Source: Ambrosia x helenae
Taxonomy: Eukaryota > Streptophyta > Magnoliopsida > Asterales > Asteraceae
Length of the DNA: 64,000 nucleotides
Assembly: GCA_030844895.1 (NCBI GenBank)
Contig: JAUTDX010007410.1
Location: 62,001-126,000, forward strand
Direction: 5' to 3'
Positions within the stretch are counted from its first letter, which is position 1. Every line of letters starts with the position of its first letter. A program made the translations under genes and the position numbers. Shown here piece after piece: positions 52,901 through 64,000 of this stretch. Below the pieces are notes generated by a model. The model saw only the letters and a program-made list of their open reading frames with translations, did not search any database and was not told the origin of the DNA.

Positions 52901-55900
52901 TCGGGGTCCTGTGACTAACCCAATAAGGGTGTACATTAGGCTATAAAATTATTTCCAAGAGTAAGAATTTCCAGCCTTTATAAACTGTTGTTCAGTATTC
53001 TTTGACCTACAGCACCTGAATGTCCAACGAGACACCCATTTTAGTTTGTTAATACTATAATTAGGCTTCTCCTATAAGGATAGGAGATTCGGGGTCCTGT
53101 GACTAACCCAATAAGGGTGTACATTAGGCTATAAAATTATTTCCAAGAGTAAGAATTTCCAGCCTTTATAAACTGTTGTTCAGTATTCTTTGACCTACAG
53201 CACCTGAATGTCCAACGAGACACCCATTTTAGTTTGTTAATACTATAATTAGGCTTCTCCTATAAGGATAGGAGATTCGGGGTCCTGTGACTAACCCAAT
53301 AAGGGTGTACATTAGGCTATAAAATTATTTCCAAGAGTAAGAATTTCCAGCCTTTATAAACTGTTGTTCAGTATTCTTTGACCTACAGCACCTGAATGTC
53401 CAACGAGACACCCATTTTAGTTTGTTAATACTATAATTAGGCTTCTCCTATAAGGATAGGAGATTCGGGGTCCTGTGACTAACCCAATAAGGGTGTACAT
53501 TAGGCTATAAAATTATTTCCAAGAGTAAGAATTTCCAGCCTTTATAAACTGTTGTTCAGTATTCTTTGACCTACACCACCTGAATGTCCAACGAGACACC
53601 CATTTTAGTTTGTTAATACTATAATTAGGCTTCTCCTATAAGGATAGGAGATTCGGGGTCCTGTGACTAACCCAATAAGGGTGTACATTAGGCTATAAAA
53701 TTATTTCCAAGAGTAAGAATTTCCAGCCTTTATAAACTGTTGTTCAGTATTCTTTGACCTACAGCACCTGAATGTCCAACGAGACACCCATTTTAGTTTG
53801 TTAATACTATAATTAGGCTTCTCCTATAAGGATAGGAGATTCGGGGTCCTGTGACTAACCCAATAAGGGTGTACATTAGGCTATAAAATTATTTCCAAGA
53901 GTAAGAATTTCCAGCCTTTATAAACTGTTGTTCAGTATTCTTTGACCTACAGCACCTGAATGTCCAACGAGACACCCATTTTAGTTTGTTAATACTATAA
54001 TTAGGCTTCTCCTATAAGGATAGGAGATTCGGGGTCCTGTGACTAACCCAATAAGGGTGTACATTAGGCTATAAAATTATTTCCAAGAGTAAGAATTTCC
54101 AGCCTTTATAAACTGTTGTTCAGTATTCTTTGACCTACACCACCTGAATGTCCAACGAGACACCCATTTTAGTTTGTTAATACTATAATTAGGCTTCTCC
54201 TATAAGGATAGGAGATTCGGGGTCCTGTGACTAACCCAATAAGGGTGTACATTAGGCTATAAAATTATTTCCAAGAGTAAGAATTTCCAGCCTTTATAAA
54301 CTGTTGTTCAGTATTCTTTGACCTACAGCACCTGAATGTCCAACGAGACACCCATTTTAGTTTGTTAATACTATAATTAGGCTTCTCCTATAAGGATAGG
54401 AGATTCGGGGTCCTGTGACTAACCCAATAAGGGTGTACATTAGGCTATAAAATTATTTCCAAGAGTAAGAATTTCCAGCCTTTATAAACTGTTGTTCAGT
54501 ATTCTTTGACCTACAGCACCTGAATGTCCAACGAGACACCCATTTTAGTTTGTTAATACTATAATTAGGCTTCTCCTATAAGGATAGGAGATTCGGGGTC
54601 CTGTGACTAACCCAATAAGGGTGTACATTAGGCTATAAAATTATTTCCAAGAGTAAGAATTTCCAGCCTTTATAAACTGTTGTTCAGTATTCTTTGACCT
54701 ACAGCACCTGAATGTCCAACGAGACACCCATTTTAGTTTGTTAATACTATAATTAGGCTTCTCCTATAAGGATAGGAGATTCGGGTCCTGTGACTAACCC
54801 AATAAGGGTGTACATTAGGCTATAAAATTATTTCCAAGAGTAAGAATTTCCAGCCTTTATAAACTGTTGTTCAGTATTCTTTGACCTACACACCTGAATG
54901 TCCAACGAGACACCCATTTTAGTTTGTTAATACTATAATTAGGCTTCTCCTATAAGGATAGGAGATTCGGGGTCCTGTGACTAACCCAATAAGGGTGTAC
55001 ATTAGGCTATAAAATTATTTCCAAGAGTAAGAATTTCCAGCCTTTATAAACTGTTGTTCAGTATTCTTTGACCTACAGCACCTGAATGTCCAACGAGACA
55101 CCCATTTTAGTTTGTTAATACTATAATTAGGCTTCTCCTATAAGGATAGGAGATTCGGGGTCCTGTGACTAACCCAATAAGGGTGTACATTAGGCTATAA
55201 AATTATTTCCAAGAGTAAGAATTTCCAGCCTTTATAAACTGTTGTTCAGTATTCTTTGACCTACAGCACCTGAATGTCCAACGAGACACCCATTTTAGTT
55301 TGTTAATACTATAATTAGGCTTCTCCTATAAGGATAGGAGATTCGGGGTCCTGTGACTAACCCAATAAGGGTGTACATTAGGCTATAAAATTATTTCCAA
55401 GAGTAAGAATTTCCAGCCTTTATAAACTGTTGTTCAGTATTCTTTGACCTACAGCACCTGAATGTCCAACGAGACACCCATTTTAGTTTGTTAATACTAT
55501 AATTAGGCTTCTCCTATAAGGATAGGAGATTCGGGGTCCTGTGACTAACCCAATAAGGGTGTACATTAGGCTATAAAATTATTTCCAAGAGTAAGAATTT
55601 CCAGCCTTTATAAACTGTTGTTCAGTATTCTTTGACCTACAGCACCTGAATGTCCAACGAGACACCCATTTTAGTTTGTTAATACTATAATTAGGCTTCT
55701 CCTATAAGGATAGGAGATTCGGGGTCCTGTGACTAACCCAATAAGGGTGTACATTAGGCTATAAAATTATTTCCAAGAGTAAGAATTTCCAGCCTTTATA
55801 AACTGTTGTTCAGTATTCTTTGACCTACAGCACCTGAATGTCCAACGAGACACCCATTTTAGTTTGTTAATACTATAATTAGGCTTCTCCTATAAGGATA

Positions 55901-58900
55901 GGAGATTCGGGGTCCTGTGACTAACCCAATAAGGGTGTACATTAGGCTATAAAATTATTTCCAAGAGTAAGAATTTCCAGCCTTTATAAACTGTTGTTCA
56001 GTATTCTTTGACCTACAGCACCTGAATGTCCAACGAGACACCCATTTTAGTTTGTTAATACTATAATTAGGCTTCTCCTATAAGGATAGGAGATTCGGGG
56101 TCCTGTGACTAACCCAATAAGGGTGTACATTAGGCTATAAAATTATTTCCAAGAGTAAGAATTTCCAGCCTTTATAAACTGTTGTTCAGTATTCTTTGAC
56201 CTACAGCACCTGAATGTCCAACGAGACACCCATTTTAGTTTGTTAATACTATAATTAGGCTTCTCCTATAAGGATAGGAGATTCGGGGTCCTGTGACTAA
56301 CCCAATAAGGGTGTACATTAGGCTATAAAATTATTTCCAAGAGTAAGAATTTCCAGCCTTTATAAACTGTTGTTCAGTATTCTTTGACCTACAGCACCTG
56401 AATGTCCAACGAGACACCCATTTTAGTTTGTTAATACTATAATTAGGCTTCTCCTATAAGGATAGGAGATTCGGGGTCCTGTGACTAACCCAATAAGGGT
56501 GTACATTAGGCTATAAAATTATTTCCAAGAGTAAGAATTTCCAGCCTTTATAAACTGTTGTTCAGTATTCTTTGACCTACACCACCTGAATGTCCAACGA
56601 GACACCCATTTTAGTTTGTTAATACTATAATTAGGCTTCTCCTATAAGGATAGGAGATTCGGGGTCCTGTGACTAACCCAATAAGGGTGTACATTAGGCT
56701 ATAAAATTATTTCCAAGAGTAAGAATTTCCAGCCTTTATAAACTGTTGTTCAGTATTCTTTGACCTACAGCACCTGAATGTCCAACGAGACACCCATTTT
56801 AGTTTGTTAATACTATAATTAGGCTTCTCCTATAAGGATAGGAGATTCGGGGTCCTGTGACTAACCCAATAAGGGTGTACATTAGGCTATAAAATTATTT
56901 CCAAGAGTAAGAATTTCCAGCCTTTATAAACTGTTGTTCAGTATTCTTTGACCTACAGCACCTGAATGTCCAACGAGACACCCATTTTAGTTTGTTAATA
57001 CTATAATTAGGCTTCTCCTATAAGGATAGGAGATTCGGGGTCCTGTGACTAACCCAATAAGGGTGTACATTAGGCTATAAAATTATTTCCAAGAGTAAGA
57101 ATTTCCAGCCTTTATAAACTGTTGTTCAGTATTCTTTGACCTACAGCACCTGAATGTCCAACGAGACACCCATTTTAGTTTGTTAATACTATAATTAGGC
57201 TTCTCCTATAAGGATAGGAGATTCGGGGTCCTGTGACTAACCCAATAAGGGTGTACATTAGGCTATAAAATTATTTCCAAGAGTAAGAATTTCCAGCCTT
57301 TATAAACTGTTGTTCAGTATTCTTTGACCTACAGCACCTGAATGTCCAACGAGACACCCATTTTAGTTTGTTAATACTATAATTAGGCTTCTCCTATAAG
57401 GATAGGAGATTCGGGGTCCTGTGACTAACCCAATAAGGGTGTACATTAGGCTATAAAATTATTTCCAAGAGTAAGAATTTCCAGCCTTTATAAACTGTTG
57501 TTCAGTATTCTTTGACCTACAGCACCTGAATGTCCAACGAGACACCCATTTTAGTTTGTTAATACTATAATTAGGCTTCTCCTATAAGGATAGGAGATTC
57601 GGGGTCCTGTGACTAACCCAATAAGGGTGTACATTAGGCTATAAAATTATTTCCAAGAGTAAGAATTTCCAGCCTTTATAAACTGTTGTTCAGTATTCTT
57701 TGACCTACAGCACCTGAATGTCCAACGAGACACCCATTTTAGTTTGTTAATACTATAATTAGGCTTCTCCTATAAGGATAGGAGATTCGGGGTCCTGTGA
57801 CTAACCCAATAAGGGTGTACATTAGGCTATAAAATTATTTCCAAGAGTAAGAATTTCCAGCCTTTATAAACTGTTGTTCAGTATTCTTTGACCTACACAC
57901 CTGAATGTCCAACGAGACACCCATTTTAGTTTGTTAATACTATAATTAGGCTTCTCCTATAAGGATAGGAGATTCGGGGTCCTGTGACTAACCCAATAAG
58001 GGTGTACATTAGGCTATAAAATTATTTCCAAGAGTAAGAATTTCCAGCCTTTATAAACTGTTGTTCAGTATTCTTTGACCTACAGCACCTGAATGTCCAA
58101 CGAGACACCCATTTTAGTTTGTTAATACTATAATTAGGCTTCTCCTATAAGGATAGGAGATTCGGGGTCCTGTGACTAACCCAATAAGGGTGTACATTAG
58201 GCTATAAAATTATTTCCAAGAGTAAGAATTTCCAGCCTTTATAAACTGTTGTTCAGTATTCTTTGACCTACAGCACCTGAATGTCCAACGAGACACCCAT
58301 TTTAGTTTGTTAATACTATAATTAGGCTTCTCCTATAAGGATAGGAGATTCGGGGTCCTGTGACTAACCCAATAAGGGTGTACATTAGGCTATAAAATTA
58401 TTTCCAAGAGTAAGAATTTCCAGCCTTTATAAACTGTTGTTCAGTATTCTTTGACCTACAGCACCTGAATGTCCAACGAGACACCCATTTTAGTTTGTTA
58501 ATACTATAATTAGGCTTCTCCTATAAGGATAGGAGATTCGGGGTCCTGTGACTAACCCAATAAGGGTGTACATTAGGCTATAAAATTATTTCCAAGAGTA
58601 AGAATTTCCAGCCTTTATAAACTGTTGTTCAGTATTCTTTGACCTACAGCACCTGAATGTCCAACGAGACACCCATTTTAGTTTGTTAATACTATAATTA
58701 GGCTTCTCCTATAAGGATAGGAGATTCGGGTCCTGTGACTAACCCAATAAGGGTGTACATTAGGCTATAAAATTATTTCCAAGAGTAAGAATTTCCAGCC
58801 TTTATAAACTGTTGTTCAGTATTCTTTGACCTACACACCTGAATGTCCAACGAGACACCCATTTTAGTTTGTTAATACTATAATTAGGCTTCTCCTATAA

Positions 58901-61900
58901 GGATAGGAGATTCGGGGTCCTGTGACTAACCCAATAAGGGTGTACATTAGGCTATAAAATTATTTCCAAGAGTAAGAATTTCCAGCCTTTATAAACTGTT
59001 GTTCAGTATTCTTTGACCTACACACCTGAATGTCCAACGAGACACCCATTTTAGTTTGTTAATACTATAATTAGGCTTCTCCTATAAGGATAGGAGATTC
59101 GGGGTCCTGTGACTAACCCAATAAGGGTGTACATTAGGCTATAAAATTATTTCCAAGAGTAAGAATTTCCAGCCTTTATAAACTGTTGTTCAGTATTCTT
59201 TGACCTACACAGCACCTGAATGTCCAACGAGACACCCATTTTAGTTTGTTAATACTATAATTAGGCTTCTCCTATAAGGATAGGAGATTCGGGGTCCTGT
59301 GACTAACCCAATAAGGGTGTACATTAGGCTATAAAATTATTTCCAAGAGTAAGAATTTCCAGCCTTTATAAACTGTTGTTCAGTATTCTTTGACCTACAG
59401 CACCTGAATGTCCAACGAGACACCCATTTTAGTTTGTTAATACTATAATTAGGCTTCTCCTATAAGGATAGGAGATTCGGGGTCCTGTGACTAACCCAAT
59501 AAGGGTGTACATTAGGCTATAAAATTATTTCCAAGAGTAAGAATTTCCAGCCTTTATAAACTGTTGTTCAGTATTCTTTGACCTACAGCACCTGAATGTC
59601 CAACGAGACACCCATTTTAGTTTGTTAATACTATAATTAGGCTTCTCCTATAAGGATAGGAGATTCGGGGTCCTGTGACTAACCCAATAAGGGTGTACAT
59701 TAGGCTATAAAATTATTTCCAAGAGTAAGAATTTCCAGCCTTTATAAACTGTTGTTCAGTATTCTTTGACCTACAGCACCTGAATGTCCAACGAGACACC
59801 CATTTTAGTTTGTTAATACTATAATTAGGCTTCTCCTATAAGGATAGGAGATTCGGGGTCCTGTGACTAACCCAATAAGGGTGTACATTAGGCTATAAAA
59901 TTATTTCCAAGAGTAAGAATTTCCAGCCTTTATAAACTGTTGTTCAGTATTCTTTGACCTACAGCACCTGAATGTCCAACGAGACACCCATTTTAGTTTG
60001 TTAATACTATAATTAGGCTTCTCCTATAAGGATAGGAGATTCGGGGTCCTGTGACTAACCCAATAAGGGTGTACATTAGGCTATAAAATTATTTCCAAGA
60101 GTAAGAATTTCCAGCCTTTATAAACTGTTGTTCAGTATTCTTTGACCTACAGCACCTGAATGTCCAACGAGACACCCATTTTAGTTTGTTAATACTATAA
60201 TTAGGCTTCTCCTATAAGGATAGGAGATTCGGGGTCCTGTGACTAACCCAATAAGGGTGTACATTAGGCTATAAAATTATTTCCAAGAGTAAGAATTTCC
60301 AGCCTTTATAAACTGTTGTTCAGTATTCTTTGACCTACAGCACCTGAATGTCCAACGAGACACCCATTTTAGTTTGTTAATACTATAATTAGGCTTCTCC
60401 TATAAGGATAGGAGATTCGGGGTCCTGTGACTAACCCAATAAGGGTGTACATTAGGCTATAAAATTATTTCCAAGAGTAAGAATTTCCAGCCTTTATAAA
60501 CTGTTGTTCAGTATTCTTTGACCTACAGCACCTGAATGTCCAACGAGACACCCATTTTAGTTTGTTAATACTATAATTAGGCTTCTCCTATAAGGATAGG
60601 AGATTCGGGGTCCTGTGACTAACCCAATAAGGGTGTACATTAGGCTATAAAATTATTTCCAAGAGTAAGAATTTCCAGCCTTTATAAACTGTTGTTCAGT
60701 ATTCTTTGACCTACAGCACCTGAATGTCCAACGAGACACCCATTTTAGTTTGTTAATACTATAATTAGGCTTCTCCTATAAGGATAGGAGATTCGGGGTC
60801 CTGTGACTAACCCAATAAGGGTGTACATTAGGCTATAAAATTATTTCCAAGAGTAAGAATTTCCAGCCTTTATAAACTGTTGTTCAGTATTCTTTGACCT
60901 ACAGCCACCTGAATGTCCAACGAGACACCCATTTTAGTTTGTTAATACTATAATTAGGCTTCTCCTATAAGGATAGGAGATTCGGGGTCCTGTGACTAAC
61001 CCAATAAGGGTGTACATTAGGCTATAAAATTATTTCCAAGAGTAAGAATTTCCAGCCTTTATAAACTGTTGTTCAGTATTCTTTGACCTACAGCACCTGA
61101 ATGTCCAACGAGACACCCATTTTAGTTTGTTAATACTATAATTAGGCTTCTCCTATAAGGATAGGAGATTCGGGGTCCTGTGACTAACCCAATAAGGGTG
61201 TACATTAGGCTATAAAATTATTTCCAAGAGTAAGAATTTCCAGCCTTTATAAACTGTTGTTCAGTATTCTTTGACCTACAGCACCTGAATGTCCAACGAG
61301 ACACCCATTTTAGTTTGTTAATACTATAATTAGGCTTCTCCTATAAGGATAGGAGATTCGGGGTCCTGTGACTAACCCAATAAGGGTGTACATTAGGCTA
61401 TAAAATTATTTCCAAGAGTAAGAATTTCCAGCCTTTATAAACTGTTGTTCAGTATTCTTTGACCTACACCACCTGAATGTCCAACGAGACACCCATTTTA
61501 GTTTGTTAATACTATAATTAGGCTTCTCCTATAAGGATAGGAGATTCGGGGTCCTGTGACTAACCCAATAAGGGTGTACATTAGGCTATAAAATTATTTC
61601 CAAGAGTAAGAATTTCCAGCCTTTATAAACTGTTGTTCAGTATTCTTTGACCTACAGCACCTGAATGTCCAACGAGACACCCATTTTAGTTTGTTAATAC
61701 TATAATTAGGCTTCTCCTATAAGGATAGGAGATTCGGGTCCTGTGACTAACCCAATAAGGGTGTACATTAGGCTATAAAATTATTTCCAAGAGTAAGAAT
61801 TTCCAGCCTTTATAAACTGTTGTTCAGTATTCTTTGACCTACAGCACCTGAATGTCCAACGAGACACCCATTTTAGTTTGTTAATACTATAATTAGGCTT

Positions 61901-62596
61901 CTCCTATAAGGATAGGAGATTCGGGGTCCTGTGACTAACCCAATAAGGGTGTACATTAGGCTATAAAATTATTTCCAAGAGTAAGAATTTCCAGCCTTTA
62001 TAAACTGTTGTTCAGTATTCTTTGACCTACAGCACCTGAATGTCCAACGAGACACCCATTTTAGTTTGTTAATACTATAATTAGGCTTCTCCTATAAGGA
62101 TAGGAGATTCGGGGTCCTGTGACTAACCCAATAAGGGTGTACATTAGGCTATAAAATTATTTCCAAGAGTAAGAATTTCCAGCCTTTATAAACTGTTGTT
62201 CAGTATTCTTTGACCTACAGCACCTGAATGTCCAACGAGACACCCATTTTAGTTTGTTAATACTATAATTAGGCTTCTCCTATAAGGATAGGAGATTCGG
62301 GGTCCTGTGACTAACCCAATAAGGGTGTACATTAGGCTATAAAATTATTTCCAAGAGTAAGAATTTCCAGCCTTTATAAACTGTTGTTCAGTATTCTTTG
62401 ACCTACAGCACCTGAATGTCCAACGAGACACCCATTTTAGTTTGTTAATACTATAATTAGGCTTCTCCTATAAGGATAGGAGATTCGGGGTCCTGTGACT
62501 AACCCAATAAGGGTGTACATTAGGCTATAAAATTATTTCCAAGAGTAAGAATTTCCAGCCTTTATAAACTGTTGTTCAGTATTCTTTGACCTACAC
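25946..62596 (-). other. Base-140 substitution variants on the right arm
   Basis: Plus-strand ctacaccacc instead of ctacagcacc, equal to the C to G change of the left arm. Positions: 25946, 26510, 39666, 40418, 44365, 45305, 49441, 51697, 53576, 54140, 56582, 61469 and 62596. Corrected for indels the spacings are 3, 70, 4, 21, 5, 22, 12, 10, 3, 13, 26 and 6 units. The 10-3 run at 51697-54140 is the reverse of the 3-10 run at 22135-24579 on the left arm. Confidence 0.9.
28300..28300 (-). other. A to G variant, partner of 8313
   Basis: The right arm reads cccagtaag instead of cccaataag, the complement of the left-arm change at 8313. It lies 1790 bases from the base-140 variant at 26510, or 1791 after restoring the deletion at 27548, the same distance that separates 8313 from 10104. 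Confidence 0.9.
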
Positions 62597-64000
62597 CACC
62601 TGAATGTCCAACGAGACACCCATTTTAGTTTGTTAATACTATAATTAGGCTTCTCCTATAAGGATAGGAGATTCGGGGTCCTGTGACTAACCCAATAAGG
62701 GTGTACATTAGGCTATAAAATTATTTCCAAGAGTAAGAATTTCCAGCCTTTATAAACTGTTGTTCAGTATTCTTTGACCTACAGCACCTGAATGTCCAAC
62801 GAGACACCCATTTTAGTTTGTTAATACTATAATTAGGCTTCTCCTATAAGGATAGGAGATTCGGGGTCCTGTGACTAACCCAATAAGGGTGTACATTAGG
62901 CTATAAAATTATTTCCAAGAGTAAGAATTTCCAGCCTTTATAAACTGTTGTTCAGTATTCTTTGACCTACAGCACCTGAATGTCCAACGAGACACCCATT
63001 TTAGTTTGTTAATACTATAATTAGGCTTCTCCTATAAGGATAGGAGATTCGGGGTCCTGTGACTAACCCAATAAGGGTGTACATTAGGCTATAAAATTAT
63101 TTCCAAGAGTAAGAATTTCCAGCCTTTATAAACTGTTGTTCAGTATTCTTTGACCTACAGCACCTGAATGTCCAACGAGACACCCATTTTAGTTTGTTAA
63201 TACTATAATTAGGCTTCTCCTATAAGGATAGGAGATTCGGGGTCCTGTGACTAACCCAATAAGGGTGTACATTAGGCTATAAAATTATTTCCAAGAGTAA
63301 GAATTTCCAGCCTTTATAAACTGTTGTTCAGTATTCTTTGACCTACAGCACCTGAATGTCCAACGAGACACCCATTTTAGTTTTTAATACTATAATTAGG
63401 CTTCTCCTATAAGGATAGGAGATTCGGGGTCCTGTGACTAACCCAATAAGGGTGTACATTAGGCTATAAAATTATTTCCAAGAGTAAGAATTTCCAGCCT
63501 TTATAAACTGTTGTTCAGTATTCTTTGACCTACAGCACCTGAATGTCCAACGAGACACCCATTTTAGTTTGTTAATACTATAATTAGGCTTCTCCTATAA
63601 GGATAGGAGATTCGGGTCCTGTGACTAACCCAATAAGGGTGTACATTAGGCTATAAAATTATTTCCAAGAGTAAGAATTTCCAGCCTTTATAAACTGTTG
63701 TTCAGTATTCTTTGACCTACAGCACCTGAATGTCCAACGAGACACCCATTTTAGTTTGTTAATACTATAATTAGGCTTCTCCTATAAGGATAGGAGATTC
63801 GGGGTCCTGTGACTAACCCAATAAGGGTGTACATTAGGCTATAAAATTATTTCCAAGAGTAAGAATTTCCAGCCTTTATAAACTGTTGTTCAGTATTCTT
63901 TGACCTACACACCTGAATGTCCAACGAGACACCCATTTTAGTTTGTTAATACTATAATTAGGCTTCTCCTATAAGGATAGGAGATTCGGGGTCCTGTGAC
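51001..64000 (-). other. Indel-rich end of the right array
   Basis: Fifteen of the 22 right-arm indels fall in this last 13 kb; seven are spread over the preceding 26 kb. Five are the loss of one G from the same ttcggggtcc run (near 52340, 54784, 58730, 61737 and 63615); one is gttaat to ttaat near 63383; one is a lost c near 51041; most others are at unit base 140. The preference for homopolymer and dinucleotide sites is what low-coverage long-read consensus errors look like. Approach to a true array edge beyond the window is the alternative. Confidence 0.75.

Larger units (their letters stand above)
25008..63910 (-). other. Base-140 indel variants, right arm only
   Basis: At the same site as the substitution, nine copies lack one base (ctacacacctg for ctacagcacctg: near 25008, 30644, 34591, 34778, 54890, 57898, 58835, 59022 and 63909). 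Three copies are longer: g replaced by ca at 51320, an extra two bases at 59209, and an extra c near 60905. No left-arm unit has an indel here. The neighbouring ca/ac context may favour slippage or miscalling. One-strand occurrence in a fixed read orientation makes a sequencing contribution plausible. Confidence 0.8.
24733..64000 (-). repeat. Reversed satellite array, 208 copies plus partial
   Basis: Same 188-bp unit in reverse complement. Taking aagggtgtac as the phase marker, it runs from 24733 to 63823. That distance (39090) plus a net loss of 14 bases from indels equals exactly 208 x 188, which confirms the indel list: single deletions near 25008, 25486, 27548, 30644, 34591, 34778, 40892, 51041, 52340, 54784, 54890, 57898, 58730, 58835, 59022, 61737, 63383 and 63615; insertions at 51320 (+1), 59209 (+2) and 60905 (+1). 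One more deletion at 63909 lies in the final 178-bp partial unit. Substitutions are 13 base-140 variants and one at 28300. The array runs off the window end. No gene or foreign insertion occurs. Confidence 0.96.

Noticed and set aside
1..64000. CRISPR array or other repeat-spacer system
   Set aside because: The 188-bp units abut directly with no unique spacers between them, and there are no associated genes.
1..64000. Higher-order repeat structure (multi-unit repeats)
   Set aside because: Variants are too few and their spacings (3, 4, 5, 6, 8, 10, 12, 13, 16, 17, 21, 22, 23, 26, 70 units) show no common multiple. Only the two reversed matches described in the findings recur.

Overview
The window is non-coding satellite DNA from end to end. 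A 188-bp unit (hand count 70 G/C, about 37% GC, two CpG per unit) is repeated head to tail with no interspersed sequence. I see no protein gene, RNA gene, mobile element or CRISPR array. An uninterrupted 64-kb array of a roughly nucleosome-length, AT-rich unit at near-perfect identity points to eukaryotic heterochromatin (centromeric, pericentromeric, or sex/B-chromosome type). I do not recognise the unit and name no species.

Layout: positions 1-24684 hold 131 complete units plus a 59-bp partial unit in one orientation. Positions 24733-64000 hold 208 complete units plus a 178-bp partial unit in the opposite orientation. Between them, around 24698, lies one divergent core that turns the array around. 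The window is therefore a palindrome with arms of at least 24.66 kb, and both arms run off the window ends. The divergent core (24657-24740) is a modified copy of the imperfect dyad (unit bases 32-120) found in every unit. The orientation switch falls on a 6-bp gggtgt that is shared by the forward and reversed units.

Variation is very low. In about 63.9 kb of repeat I find 23 substitutions and 25 small indels, and the first 44 units are identical. About two thirds of all changes fall on one site, unit base 140. Variant patterns are not mirrored about the palindrome axis, which argues against a simple fold-back assembly artefact. Two variant patterns do recur on both arms, in reversed order and at matching spacing, but displaced by whole numbers of units. 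This suggests block duplication or exchange between the inverted arms. The last 13 kb carries most of the indels, including five losses of one G from the same GGGG run, so part of that excess may be consensus error.

Unit numbering used throughout: base 1 is the first base of the window (tactcttgg...). The right arm is numbered on the minus strand.
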